Shown piece by piece: positions 28,724 through 40,240 of a stretch of DNA of 64,000 nt. Numbering within the stretch: position 1 is the first letter of the stretch; each line of letters begins with the position of its first letter. A program made the translations under genes and the position numbers. The notes beneath the pieces are model-generated. The model had not been told where the DNA came from, searched no databases, and worked only from the letters and a program-made list of their open reading frames with translations. The DNA is from Massilia sp. 9I (GTDB lineage: Bacteria; Pseudomonadota; Gammaproteobacteria; Burkholderiales; Burkholderiaceae_D). Where the stretch lies: positions 3,139,795 to 3,203,794 of the forward strand of contig NZ_LR733275.1 in NCBI RefSeq assembly GCF_902506415.1, given 5' to 3'.

Positions 28724-28750
28724 GGGGTGAATCGCTAGGCGCTTCACCCC
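28724..28750 (+). promoter_or_regulatory. Hairpin in the sspA leader
   Basis: GGGGTGAA/TTCACCCC 8-bp perfect stem, 25 bp ahead of the sspA ATG and a few bases after the expected transcript start. It ends before the GAGGAAC ribosome binding site, so it does not mask it. Could stabilise the mRNA 5' end. Confidence 0.5.
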
Positions 28751-28775
28751 ATTGTTTCTTGAGGAACTACAAACC

Positions 28776-29387
28776 ATGATGGTTCTCTACTCCGGCACCA
28801 CGTGCCCGTTCTCCCAACGCTGCCGCCTCGTCCTGTTCGAAAAGGGCATGGACTTCGAGGTGCGCGACGTCGACCTGTTCAACAAGCCGGAAGACATTTC
28901 GACCATGAACCCGTACGGCCAGGTCCCGATCCTGGTCGAGCGCGAACTGATCCTGTACGAGTCGAACATCATCAACGAGTACATCGATGAGCGCTTCCCG
29001 CACCCGCAGCTGATGCCGGCCGACCCGCTGATGCGCGCCCGTGCCCGCCTGATGCTGTTCAACTTCGAGAAGGAACTGTTCGTCCACGTGCACACGCTGG
29101 AAAGCGAGCGCAACAAGGCGAACGACAAGAACCACGACAAGGCGCGTTCGGAAATCCGCGACCGCCTGACCACGCTGGCTCCGCTGTTCCTGAAGAACAA
29201 GTACATGCTGGGTGACGAGTTCTCGATGCTGGACGTGGCGATTGCCCCGCTGCTCTGGCGCCTGGACCACTACGGCATCGAGCTGTCGAAGACCGCGGCC
29301 CCGCTGATGAAGTACGCCGAACGCATCTTCTCGCGTCCGGCCTACATCGAAGCGCTGACCCCGTCCGAGAAAGTGATGCGCCGTTGA
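28776..29387 (+). CDS. sspA: Stringent starvation protein A (GST fold)
   Basis: 203 residues from the ATG at 28776, 8 nt after GAGGAAC. Thioredoxin-like N-terminal domain (MMVLYSGTTCPFSQRCRLVLFEKGMDFEV), cis-Pro in NPYGQVPILVER, then an all-helical GST C-terminal domain. SspA binds RNA polymerase and alters promoter choice in stationary phase or starvation in enterobacteria; it lacks normal glutathione transferase activity. Position after petABC and before sspB is the common betaproteobacterial arrangement. Confidence 0.95.
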   Translation: MMVLYSGTTCPFSQRCRLVLFEKGMDFEVRDVDLFNKPEDISTMNPYGQVPILVERELILYESNIINEYIDERFPHPQLMPADPLMRARARLMLFNFEKELFVHVHTLESERNKANDKNHDKARSEIRDRLTTLAPLFLKNKYMLGDEFSMLDVAIAPLLWRLDHYGIELSKTAAPLMKYAERIFSRPAYIEALTPSEKVMRR

Positions 29388-29393
29388 TGCCCT

Positions 29394-29415
29394 GCGGGCG
29401 AGTTCCCTCGCCCGC
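29394..29415 (+). terminator. Hairpin after sspA
   Basis: GCGGGCGAG/CTCGCCCGC perfect 9-bp stem with TTCC tetraloop, 7 bp past the sspA stop. No T-tract follows, so it could be a partial terminator or processing site between sspA and sspB. Confidence 0.5.
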
Positions 29416-29513
29416 ATTGCGCGTCCCGGAATTCGGTACGCGCCCGTTTCGGACGCCGCCCAGGCGAATCCGCTAAACTGGCGCGCACAGGTATAGCTTT
29501 TTTAATCACATCC

Positions 29514-29990
29514 ATGTCAGAGATCTCCACCAAGCCCTACCTCCTGCGCGCCATCTACGAATGGTGCACGGACAGCGGCTATACGCCCTACCTGGCCGTC
29601 AAGGTCGACGCCGCTACCACGGTGCCGATGGAATACGTGCGCAAGGGCGAGATCATCCTGAACATCAGCTACGGCGCCACCTCGGGCCTGAAGATGGACA
29701 ACGATGCGATCCACTTCCGCGCCCGCTTCAACGGCGTCTCGCGCGAGCTGTACATCCCGGTGCAGAACGTGCTGGCGATCTACGCCAACGAGAATGGCCA
29801 GGGCATGGCGTTCGAGGTGAACACCACGGCGTCCGAGATGGCATCCTCCGCGCCGGAAGAAGCGTCGGCGCCCTCGCTGTCGGCGGTGCCGGCCAAGCAG
29901 GAGACGCCGGCCGAAACCGTCCCGGCGCCGGACGACAACGACGAGCCTCCGAAGAAGGGTGGACGCCCGACGTTGACACGCATCAAATAG
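29514..29990 (+). CDS. sspB: ClpXP specificity-enhancing factor SspB
   Basis: 158 residues. Conserved core (residues 5-105) with STKPYLLRAIYEWCTDSGYTPYLAVK and LNISYGATSGLKMDNDAIHFRARFNGVSRELYIPVQNVLAIYA; then a flexible acidic/Pro-rich linker and the short basic C-terminal tail GGRPTLTRIK, which is the ClpX-binding module. It delivers ssrA-tagged proteins to ClpXP. The 3' coding end contains a TTGACA hexamer close to the tRNA promoter. Confidence 0.95.
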   Translation: MSEISTKPYLLRAIYEWCTDSGYTPYLAVKVDAATTVPMEYVRKGEIILNISYGATSGLKMDNDAIHFRARFNGVSRELYIPVQNVLAIYANENGQGMAFEVNTTASEMASSAPEEASAPSLSAVPAKQETPAETVPAPDDNDEPPKKGGRPTLTRIK

Positions 29991-29998
29991 CGTATAAT
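29973..29998 (+). promoter_or_regulatory. Promoter elements of tRNA-Thr
   Basis: Consensus hexamers TTGACA (29973-29978, inside the end of sspB) and TATAAT (29993-29998) but with only 14 bp between them, shorter than the usual 16-18. The -10 is 20 bp upstream of the mature tRNA. The -10 is credible; the paired -35 is doubtful because of the spacing. Confidence 0.5.
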
Positions 29999-30018
29999 CG
30001 TTGTTCTAAGGATCACAC

Positions 30019-30094
30019 GCCGACTTAGCTCATCAGGTAGAGCAGTTGATTTGTAATCATCAGGTGGCGGGTTCGAGTCCTGCAGTCGGCACCA
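30019..30094 (+). tRNA. tRNA-Thr(UGU)
   Basis: 76 nt including encoded CCA. Acceptor stem GCCGACT/AGTCGGC is perfect, D arm GCTC..GAGC, anticodon loop TTTGTAA gives anticodon TGT, T arm contains GTTCGAGTC. The second pair of the anticodon stem is a U-U mismatch, otherwise the cloverleaf is complete. Charged with threonine to read ACA/ACN codons. Confidence 0.97.
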
Positions 30095-30103
30095 GTATTC
30101 CTA

Positions 30104-30136
30104 GCAAAAGCCCAGCCACTCGGTTGGGCTTTTTGC
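30104..30136. terminator. Bidirectional intrinsic terminator, tRNA-Thr and endolysin
   Basis: Long stem GCAAAAGCCCAGCC / GGTTGGGCTTTTTGC with an ACTC loop; A- and T-rich arms give a T-tract on either strand. It starts 10 bp after the tRNA CCA and ends 14 bp before the stop of the convergent endolysin gene, so it can serve both. Confidence 0.88.
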
Positions 30137-30149
30137 TTTGGTGGCCGCC

Positions 30150-30698
30150 CTATCCCGTCAGGCCGCCGGCAGACCGGTACGCAGCCAGGAATTTCTCGAA
30201 CTTGAGGAAAGGCTGCGGCGGATAGTGATTCGCCTGGCCCGGCCCTCTCGGCAATGCTGCCCAGATCTTGGCGACCTTGGGCATGGCCTCGACGATGTTC
30301 CCCTTCTTGATGGCTTCGATCACGCCGAGGCTGCGCAGGATCTCTACCGCAATCAGGTCCTGCGTGTGCGGCGAAAAGTCCCTCAGTCCCAGCTTGGCTC
30401 CGTGATGCTCCCAGGTCGGTCGAGTAATCTGGTACATCCCCGCAGCAGTCGTCTTGCCGTCGATGCCAGTCCCAGGATGGGTAGAGGTATCGCGGAAGCG
30501 CCAGGGGTCGTGGTTACGCCCCTTCAGCGCGCCGTACTTGAAGTCATAGCCGCCGCCCTCGGCTGCGGCGATCGCCTTGAGGAAAGCGGCGACGTTGGGA
30601 TGGGCCAAGTGCCTTGCGTTTTCCGCCAGCAGCGCTGCGCTGCGCGAAGATGGCCGGGCGGCGGGCTCCGGCGAAGCCGTGCGTTTTGCGTCGGACAT
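30150..30698 (-). CDS. Lambda R-type endolysin (GH104-like lytic transglycosylase), orphan
   Basis: 182 residues from the ATG at 30698, with an ideal GGAGGAAT ribosome binding site. Residues 35-180 resemble phage lambda gpR: a catalytic Glu candidate at 47 (AAAEGGG), the block AAGMYQITRPTWEHHGAKLGLRDFSPHTQD (split here for length), and KIWAALPRGPGQ matching the conserved IWASLPGAG stretch. It would cleave the MurNAc-GlcNAc bond forming 1,6-anhydro-MurNAc. No signal peptide or signal-arrest-release helix is visible, and no holin or spanin is nearby. About 35 N-terminal residues (Ser/Pro/Arg/Ala-rich) are extra relative to lambda R. Either a phage remnant beside a tRNA or a domesticated lysin. 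Confidence 0.82.
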   Translation of the reverse strand: MSDAKRTASPEPAARPSSRSAALLAENARHLAHPNVAAFLKAIAAAEGGGYDFKYGALKGRNHDPWRFRDTSTHPGTGIDGKTTAAGMYQITRPTWEHHGAKLGLRDFSPHTQDLIAVEILRSLGVIEAIKKGNIVEAMPKVAKIWAALPRGPGQANHYPPQPFLKFEKFLAAYRSAGGLTG

Positions 30699-30943
30699 GA
30701 TTCCTCCCAACGAGTGCTGGCTGGTGCCGGCGCCACAGATAGCTCCGGCTCCTGAACTCATCTTAGGAAGGCAGCGCACCCGGCTGTTGAGCGGGCGCAG
30801 ACCGCAGGACCGCTGGGTTCAGATTCTTTGCGCAAATAACTTGCAGCTGAGTACAAAAGTCGCGCGAGAAATCAGGAACACATTGCTTCAAACTTGACTT
30901 CCGGACATGAAAAATGTGCCAGAATCCTAATTGCAATATTTGT

Positions 30944-30972
30944 TTGACCCTGATTTCACCCGGTGCTATAGT
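30944..30972 (+). promoter_or_regulatory. Sigma70 promoter of the sugar ABC operon
   Basis: TTGACC (30944-30949), 17-bp spacer, TATAGT (30967-30972). The expected transcription start is about 30979, just before the operator at 30986. Confidence 0.75.
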
Positions 30973-30985
30973 CGGGCAAAGCCGA

Positions 30986-30999
30986 TGGTAACGTTTCCA
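30986..30999. promoter_or_regulatory. LacI-family operator, site 1 (ABC operon)
   Basis: TGGTAACGTTTCCA, a 14-bp LacI-type palindrome with central CG, 13 bp after the -10 box. Identical to the site at 52812-52825 and one base pair different from the perfect palindrome at 52602-52615. Binding in the initially transcribed region would block transcription of the ABC importer. Confidence 0.75.
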
Positions 31000-31034
31000 A
31001 CTTACCAAAAATAATGGCGCAGAACGGAGACACG

Positions 31035-32300
31035 ATGTTCACAGTACGCACCCTGGCGGCGGCCTGCGCATGGCTCGCCGTTGCCATGTCAGCCGCTGCG
31101 TCGGCGCAGGCTGCGTCGGTGCTTGCCACGTCGGCCGCCCCCAAGGCCGAAGTCATCCACTGGTGGACATCCGGCGGCGAATCGGCCGCGGTCAAGCAGG
31201 TGGCCCAGGCCTACCGCAATGCGGGCGGCGTCTGGATCGACACCGCGATCGCCGGCGGCGACCAGTCGCGCGCCGTGACCATCAACCGCATCGTCGGCGG
31301 CAACCCGCCCACCGCGGCCCAGTTCAACACCTCCAAGCAGTTCCTCGACGTGATCGAAGCGGGGATGCTCAACAACGTCGACAGCGTGGCGCGCGCCCAG
31401 AACTGGGACCAGATGCTGCCGCCGCCGATCATCGACGTCATCAAGGTGCAGGGTCACTACTACGCGGTGCCCCTGAACATCCACATGCAGACCTGGTTCT
31501 GGTATTCGAAGGCCGCCTTCCAAAAGGCCGGCATCACGAAGGAGCCAAGCAGCATGGCCGAATTCTTCGCCGCCCTCGACAAGCTCAAGGCGGCCGGCAT
31601 CATTCCCCTCGCCCACGGCGGCCAGTCCTGGCAGGAGACCGTGCTGTTCTCGGCGATCCTGGCCAATATGGGCGGCAAGGAGCTGTACCTGAAGGCGATG
31701 CGCGATCGCGATCAATCGACCCTGCTGTCGCCCGAATTCCGCAATGTGCTGCTGGCCTTCAAGCGCCTGAAGTCCTATGTGGATGCCGGCTCGCCGGGCC
31801 GCAACTGGAACGACGCGACTGCGCTCGTCATCGCTGGACGCGCCGGCTTCCAGGTGATGGGCGACTGGGCCAAGGGCGAGTTCACCAATGCGGGGCAAAG
31901 CGCGGGCCAGCACTACGGCTGCATGGCCGGCTTCAATGCCGCCACGCCTTACCTGATCCAGGGCGACGTGTTCGTTTTCCCGCGCACCGACAACGCCCAA
32001 TCCGTGCGCGCCCAGCAGCTGCTGGCCAAGGTGGTGTCGCAGCCCACGCTGCAGGTCGGCTTCAGCAAGCTGAAAGGCTCGATCCCGGTGCGCACCGACG
32101 TCGACGCGACGGAGCTCGACCTGTGCGCCCGCAAGGGCATCGAGATCATGAAGGACCGCGCGCGCCAGGCCGGCGTGACCGAGGTCTACCTGACGCCGGA
32201 CCAGAACGGCGCCATGCAGGACGTCCTGACCGCTTACTGGAACACCAATATGCCGGCCGAACGCGCCCAGAAGAGCATCGCCAACGCACTCAAATACTGA
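31035..32300 (+). CDS. ABC transporter sugar-binding protein (CUT1)
   Basis: 421 residues from the ATG at 31035 (GGAGACACG upstream), preferred over an ATG seven codons earlier because it opens directly on a signal peptide (cleavage near ASAQA, residue 25). Periplasmic binding protein type 1 of the extracellular solute-binding family 1, with VIHWWTSGGESAAVKQVAQAY near the mature N-terminus, as in glucose/oligosaccharide-binding proteins such as GtsA. Two Trp-rich patches (QTWFWYSKAAF, GGQSWQETVLF) may contact sugar. First gene of a four-gene importer operon under a LacI-type operator. Confidence 0.92.
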   Translation: MFTVRTLAAACAWLAVAMSAAASAQAASVLATSAAPKAEVIHWWTSGGESAAVKQVAQAYRNAGGVWIDTAIAGGDQSRAVTINRIVGGNPPTAAQFNTSKQFLDVIEAGMLNNVDSVARAQNWDQMLPPPIIDVIKVQGHYYAVPLNIHMQTWFWYSKAAFQKAGITKEPSSMAEFFAALDKLKAAGIIPLAHGGQSWQETVLFSAILANMGGKELYLKAMRDRDQSTLLSPEFRNVLLAFKRLKSYVDAGSPGRNWNDATALVIAGRAGFQVMGDWAKGEFTNAGQSAGQHYGCMAGFNAATPYLIQGDVFVFPRTDNAQSVRAQQLLAKVVSQPTLQVGFSKLKGSIPVRTDVDATELDLCARKGIEIMKDRARQAGVTEVYLTPDQNGAMQDVLTAYWNTNMPAERAQKSIANALKY

Positions 32301-32304
32301 CGCC

Positions 32305-33180
32305 ATGCTCCCGATCCGCGCCCACAAGCTGAGTCCTCACATCGCCCTGCTGCCGATGGCGCTGACGGTGCTGGTCGCCTACATCGGCGCGGCCCTGTGG
32401 ACCTTCCGCACCTCCTTCACGGCCTCGCGCACCTTCGCATCCGATAACTTCATCGGCGCCGCCCAGTACATCCGCCTGTTCGACAACGAGCGCTGGCTGA
32501 TCTCGCTGAACAACCTGGCCGTGTACGGCGCGCTGTTCATCGTCGCCTGCATGGTGCTCGGCTTCCTGCTGGCCGCCTTCATCGACCAGAACGTCAATGG
32601 CGAAGGTTTTCTCCGCACCGTCTTCCTGTATCCGTATGCGATGTCCTTCATCGCCACGGGCCTGGTCTGGCAATGGATGCTGGCGCCGGGCGCCGGCATC
32701 GAGGGCGCGGTGCGCCAGCTGGGCTTTTCGAACTTCAGCTTCGACTGGATCATCGACCAGGAGATGGTTATCTACACCATCGTCATCGCCGCCGTCTGGC
32801 AGGCGTCGGGCCTGGTGATGGCGATGATGCTGGCCGGCCTGCGCGGCGTCGATCCGGAGATCTACAAGGCGGCGCGCCTGGACGGCATCCCGGCCTGGCG
32901 CGTCTATCTGCAGATCGTGCTGCCGATGCTGGGACCGACGGTGGCCACCGTGTTTCTGCTGCTGTGCACCGCGGTCGTCAAGCTGTACGACGCGGTGGTG
33001 GCGATGACCGGCGGCGGACCGGGCACGGCGAGCGAGGTGCCGGCCAAGTTCATCATGGACCACCTGTTCCTGCGTTCGAACATCGGGCTGGCCTCGGCCG
33101 GCGCCGTGACCCTGCTCATCCCGGTGCTGGCCCTGCTGGCGCCCTATGCCTACGCACGCAGCCGGAGGAAACGCGCATGA
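32305..33180 (+). CDS. ABC sugar permease (MalF-like)
   Basis: 291 residues, six transmembrane helices, with the binding-protein-dependent EAA loop (EIYKAARLDGIPAWRVYLQIVLPMLGPT) that docks to the ATPase. It has no large periplasmic P2 loop, so is closer to GtsB/UgpA-type than MalF proper. Starts 4 bp after the binding protein gene and overlaps the next permease by ATGA. Confidence 0.93.
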   Translation: MLPIRAHKLSPHIALLPMALTVLVAYIGAALWTFRTSFTASRTFASDNFIGAAQYIRLFDNERWLISLNNLAVYGALFIVACMVLGFLLAAFIDQNVNGEGFLRTVFLYPYAMSFIATGLVWQWMLAPGAGIEGAVRQLGFSNFSFDWIIDQEMVIYTIVIAAVWQASGLVMAMMLAGLRGVDPEIYKAARLDGIPAWRVYLQIVLPMLGPTVATVFLLLCTAVVKLYDAVVAMTGGGPGTASEVPAKFIMDHLFLRSNIGLASAGAVTLLIPVLALLAPYAYARSRRKRA

Positions 33181-34070
33181 GCCAGACCACTTTGCCGCTC
33201 GCCGCCCCTGTCATGTCTTTCGATGCTGCCCCGGCCATGCGCCGCAAACGACTCTCGCCGGCCCGCATCGGCGTCTACGCCTTCCTGTTCAGCGCCGCCC
33301 TGTACTTCCTGCTGCCGCTGTACGTCATGATCATCACCTCCTTTAAGTCGATGGACGAGATCAGGAACGGCAACGTGTTCGCCCTGCCCCTGCTTGCCAC
33401 CGTCGAGCCGTGGAAGAACGCCTGGAGCCAGGTCAGCGGCGGCTTCTGGAATTCGGTAGCGATCACGGTGCCGAGCACCGTCATCCCGATCCTGCTCGGC
33501 GCCATCAACGGCTATGCCCTGTCGTTCTGGAAGCCGCGCGGCGCGAATTTGCTGTTCGGCGTGCTGCTGGCGGGCGCCTTCATCCCGGTGCAGGTGATGA
33601 TCTATCCGCTGGTGTGGATGATGGCGCGCGCCGGCGTGTTCGGTTCGCTCCCGGCCATCGTGCTGGTGCACGTCATCTTCGGCATGCCGATCATGACCCT
33701 GCTGTTCCGGAATTACTATGCCTCGGTGCCGCACGAGCTGTTCCAGGCCGCGCGCATCGACGGCGGCGGCTTCTGGCGCATCTTCCTGCAGGTGATGCTG
33801 CCGATGTCGCTGCCCATTATCGTGGTCGCCGCCATCATGCAGGTCACCGGGGTGTGGAACGACTACATCCTCGGCCTGGTGTTCGCGGGCCGCGAGCATG
33901 CGCCGATGACGGTGCAGCTGAACAACGTGATCAACACCACCACCGGCACCCGCCTGTACAACGTCAACATGGCCGCGACCATCCTGACGGCCGCGCTGCC
34001 GCTGGCGATCTACTTCATCTCGGGACGCTGGTTCGTGCGCGGTATCGCCGCCGGCGCCGTCAAAGGTTAA
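33177..34070 (+). CDS. ABC sugar permease (MalG-like)
   Basis: 297 residues from the ATG at 33177, which overlaps the previous stop and follows GGAGGAAA. About 35 cytoplasmic residues precede six transmembrane helices; the EAA loop reads ELFQAARIDGGGFWRIFLQVMLPMSLP. It is the second half of the heterodimeric membrane channel. A much longer reading frame extends upstream through the previous gene but is antisense-like in composition and not translated. Confidence 0.93.
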   Translation: MSQTTLPLAAPVMSFDAAPAMRRKRLSPARIGVYAFLFSAALYFLLPLYVMIITSFKSMDEIRNGNVFALPLLATVEPWKNAWSQVSGGFWNSVAITVPSTVIPILLGAINGYALSFWKPRGANLLFGVLLAGAFIPVQVMIYPLVWMMARAGVFGSLPAIVLVHVIFGMPIMTLLFRNYYASVPHELFQAARIDGGGFWRIFLQVMLPMSLPIIVVAAIMQVTGVWNDYILGLVFAGREHAPMTVQLNNVINTTTGTRLYNVNMAATILTAALPLAIYFISGRWFVRGIAAGAVKG

Positions 34071-34074
34071 TCTC

Positions 34075-35139
<1,065 letters not shown>

Positions 35140-35217
35140 AGACAGGTGCCAGTGTCAGATGGATGCAGTATGCTTCAGTGTTTATCAAATAACTAAACAA
35201 CAGGATAAGGATCGTCA

Positions 35218-36261
35218 GTGGCAACCATCAAGGACGTAGCGCGTCTCGCCGGCGTTGGTCTCGGCACCGCCTCGCGCGTGGTGAGCGGCAAGGGCTCGGT
35301 CTCCCCGGCCACGCTGGAACGCGTGCGCAAGGCGATCGACGAGCTGGGCTTTCGCCCCTCGCATGCAGCGCGCGCCCTGCTGTCCGGCACCAGCCGGATG
35401 GTCGGCGTCTACATCCCGGTCCTCTCCGGCACCTTCTACACCCCGATCCTGCAGATCATCGACACCGAGTTGCGCGCCGCCGGCCTGCACATGGTGGTCG
35501 CCTTCGGCGTCGGACTGGGCGACGCGCGGCGCCAGGCCATCGAAGGCATCGAATTTTTGATCGAGCGCGGCTGCGATGGTCTCATCATGATGACCAGCGC
35601 CCTTACCGACGAGGACCTGGCAGCCCTGGGCGGCAAGCAGAAACAGATCGTGGCGCTGAACCACGAGTTCAGCCAGATCCCGGAGCTGTGCTTCACGGTC
35701 GACCACGCACTGGGCGGACGCCTGGCCGCACGTACCCTGCTCGACTACAAGCACCGCGACATCGCCGTGATTTCCGGCCCGGCGGCGCTGTCCGACAACG
35801 TGGCCCGCGTCGACGGCTTCATGCGCGAGCTGGAAGCGGACGGCATCGATACCGGCAAGGTCTGGGTAGCGGAGAGCGACTTTTCGCCCCAGGGCGGCTG
35901 GTCCGCGGCCAAGGCACTGATCGACTCGGGCACCAAGTGCACCGCCCTATTCTGCGCCAACGACGAGATGGCGGTCGGCGCGCTGGCCTACTTCCAGGAA
36001 GCTGGCATCAGCGTGCCGCGCGACCTGTCGGTGATTGGCTACGACGACACCCCGAGCGCCGCGTTCTCGGCGCCGCGCCTGACTTCGGTGCACATGCCGT
36101 GGCGCGAAATGACGCTCAACGGCCTGAACGCGCTGCTGAACCGCTGCTACGACCTGCACCGCCCGGTGACGCGCACTTTTCCGGTCAGCGTCACCCTGCG
36201 CGCCTCGCTGGCCAAGGGTCCGAGCGAGAGCGCGGGCACGGCCAAGAAAAGGAAAAAATAA
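35218..36261 (+). CDS. LacI-family repressor of the glucan region, GTG start
   Basis: 347 residues from GTG, with AAGGA 8-9 nt upstream. N-terminal helix-turn-helix TIKDVARLAGVGLGTASRVVSG (residues 3-24) and hinge RPSHAARALL, then a periplasmic-binding-protein-like effector domain (60-335) with VDHALGGRLAARTLLDYKH and the C-terminal SVTLRASLAKG. Lysine-rich end. It sits between the ABC importer and the GH1-GH3 operon and is the only LacI-type protein in view, so it is the natural candidate to bind the four TGGAAACGTTTCCA-like palindromes. The inducer is probably a beta-glucoside or oligosaccharide (inference). Confidence 0.93.
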   Translation: MATIKDVARLAGVGLGTASRVVSGKGSVSPATLERVRKAIDELGFRPSHAARALLSGTSRMVGVYIPVLSGTFYTPILQIIDTELRAAGLHMVVAFGVGLGDARRQAIEGIEFLIERGCDGLIMMTSALTDEDLAALGGKQKQIVALNHEFSQIPELCFTVDHALGGRLAARTLLDYKHRDIAVISGPAALSDNVARVDGFMRELEADGIDTGKVWVAESDFSPQGGWSAAKALIDSGTKCTALFCANDEMAVGALAYFQEAGISVPRDLSVIGYDDTPSAAFSAPRLTSVHMPWREMTLNGLNALLNRCYDLHRPVTRTFPVSVTLRASLAKGPSESAGTAKKRKK

Positions 36262-36291
36262 AAGGGCTGGCCGCTCGCCGGCCTTTTTTTT
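36261..36291 (+). terminator. Intrinsic terminator after lacI-family gene
   Basis: GGCTGGC/GCCGGCC-type stem with CGCTC loop, followed by eight T residues (36284-36291). It starts at the regulator's stop codon and ends just before the GH1 promoter/operator, separating the two transcripts. Confidence 0.8.
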
Positions 36292-36294
36292 AGA

Positions 36295-36323
36295 TTGCAA
36301 TTGGAAAGCTTTCCAAATATCCT
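36295..36323 (+). promoter_or_regulatory. Probable promoter of the GH1-GH3-glk-MFS operon
   Basis: TTGCAA (36295-36300), 17 bp, TATCCT (36318-36323). The spacer contains the whole of operator site 2, so repressor and RNA polymerase could not bind together. The -10 is weak, so the assignment is tentative. Confidence 0.45.
36301..36316. promoter_or_regulatory. LacI-family operator, site 2 (GH1 operon)
   Basis: TTGGAAAGCTTTCCAA, a 16-bp perfect palindrome, 35 bp before the GH1 start. It shares the TGGAAA..TTTCCA arms of the other three sites but with central GC instead of CG. Confidence 0.75.
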
Positions 36324-36350
36324 TGCATAACGAATAAAACAGACCAGATC

Positions 36351-37718
36351 ATGACCAACGCCTTCATTCCCGAGCCGAGCGCCCCATCGCGCGGCGATTT
36401 CGCCCCCGACTTTTTGTGGGGCTGCGCCACCTCGTCCTACCAGATCGAAGGCGCCGGCCAGGAAGACGGCCGTGTCGAATCGATCTGGGACCGCTTCGCC
36501 GCCACGCCCGGCAAGATCAAGGACGGCTCCAACGGCTCGGTCGCCTGCGACCACTACCACCGCTGGCCGGAAGACTTCGACATCGGCCGCGACATGGGAC
36601 TGAACGCCTACCGCTTCTCAATCGCCTGGCCGCGCATCTTCTCGGAAGTGGGCGGCAAGCCGAACGAAAAGGGCCTGGACTTCTATTCGCGCCTGGTGGA
36701 CGGCATGCTGGAGCGCGGCATGCAGCCCTGGGCCACGCTGTATCACTGGGACCTGCCGCAGTACCTGCAGGACCTCGGCGGCTGGAACAATCGCGCCACC
36801 GTCGACGCCTACCTGGCTTTCGTCGATGCCATGACGCGCCGCCTGGGCGATCGGGTGCAGCACTGGATTACCCATAACGAACCCTGGTGCACCGCCATCA
36901 TCGGCAACTTCGAAGGCTGGCACGCGCCGGGCAATACCGACTTCAAGACCGCGCTGCAGGTGGCCCACCACGTGCTGCTCTCGCATGGCAAGGCGGTGCC
37001 GCTGATCCGCGCCAACGTACGCAATGCCAAGGCAGGCATCGCCCTCAGCCTGCATCCGGTACGCCCGGCCTCGCAGCATCCCGAGGACATCGCCGCCACC
37101 GAGCGGCATGACGGCCTGCGCTACCGCTGGTTCCTCGATCCGCTGCACGGCCGCGGCTACCCGAAGGCGACCCTGGAGGCGATCGGCGACGCCGCGCCCA
37201 TCGTGCTGCCGGGCGACATGGAAGCCATCGCGGTGCCGACCGATTTCCTGGGCGTGAACTACTACTTCCCGGAGACCATCGAGCACGCTCCCGATCACGC
37301 TCCTCTGGGAGCACGGGTGCTGCCGCCGGCGCCAGGCGCCGAGACCACCTACATGGGCTGGGAAGTCGCGCCGCAAGGCCTGGCCGAACTGCTGCTGCGC
37401 ATCGAGAAGGATTACCATCCGGGCCCGATGTACATCACCGAGAACGGCTCCTGCTATGCGGACGAGGTGAATGCCGAGGGCGAGATCGACGACGTCGCGC
37501 GCCGCCACTACTTGATGCGCCACCTGGCCAGCCTGAAATCCGCGATCAAGGACGGCGTGCCGGTGAAGGGCTACTTCGCCTGGAGCCTGCTCGACAACTT
37601 CGAATGGGCCGAGGGCTACCTGAAGCGCTTCGGCCTCACCCACATCGACTACACGACCCAGCAGCGCCGCCTGAAGGGCAGCGGCAAGTGGTACCGCGCC
37701 TTCCTGCACGGCGAATAA
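36351..37718 (+). CDS. GH1 beta-glucosidase
   Basis: 455 residues. TIM-barrel glycoside hydrolase family 1 with FLWGCATSSYQIEGA at the start, acid/base Glu177 in THNEPWC and nucleophile Glu364 in YITENGSCY. No signal peptide, so it acts in the cytoplasm on imported beta-glucosides such as cellobiose or laminaribiose, releasing glucose. The ribosome binding site is weak. First gene of the GH1-GH3-glk-MFS operon. Confidence 0.95.
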   Translation: MTNAFIPEPSAPSRGDFAPDFLWGCATSSYQIEGAGQEDGRVESIWDRFAATPGKIKDGSNGSVACDHYHRWPEDFDIGRDMGLNAYRFSIAWPRIFSEVGGKPNEKGLDFYSRLVDGMLERGMQPWATLYHWDLPQYLQDLGGWNNRATVDAYLAFVDAMTRRLGDRVQHWITHNEPWCTAIIGNFEGWHAPGNTDFKTALQVAHHVLLSHGKAVPLIRANVRNAKAGIALSLHPVRPASQHPEDIAATERHDGLRYRWFLDPLHGRGYPKATLEAIGDAAPIVLPGDMEAIAVPTDFLGVNYYFPETIEHAPDHAPLGARVLPPAPGAETTYMGWEVAPQGLAELLLRIEKDYHPGPMYITENGSCYADEVNAEGEIDDVARRHYLMRHLASLKSAIKDGVPVKGYFAWSLLDNFEWAEGYLKRFGLTHIDYTTQQRRLKGSGKWYRAFLHGE

Positions 37719-37750
37719 GCAGCTACCAACAAAATCAAAGCGAGACAACC

Positions 37751-40236
<2,486 letters not shown>

Positions 40237-40240
<4 letters not shown>

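Larger units (their letters stand above)
30699..31034. other. Intergenic region between divergent endolysin and ABC operon
   Basis: 336 bp without a convincing gene. The left part is GC-rich and ordinary; the right part is AT-richer and holds the ABC-operon promoter (30944-30972) and a LacI-type operator (30986-30999), annotated separately. No RNA gene was recognised. Confidence 0.6.

Noticed and set aside
30019..30698. A prophage integrated at tRNA-Thr
   Set aside because: Only an endolysin is present; no integrase, structural genes or duplicated tRNA end was seen.
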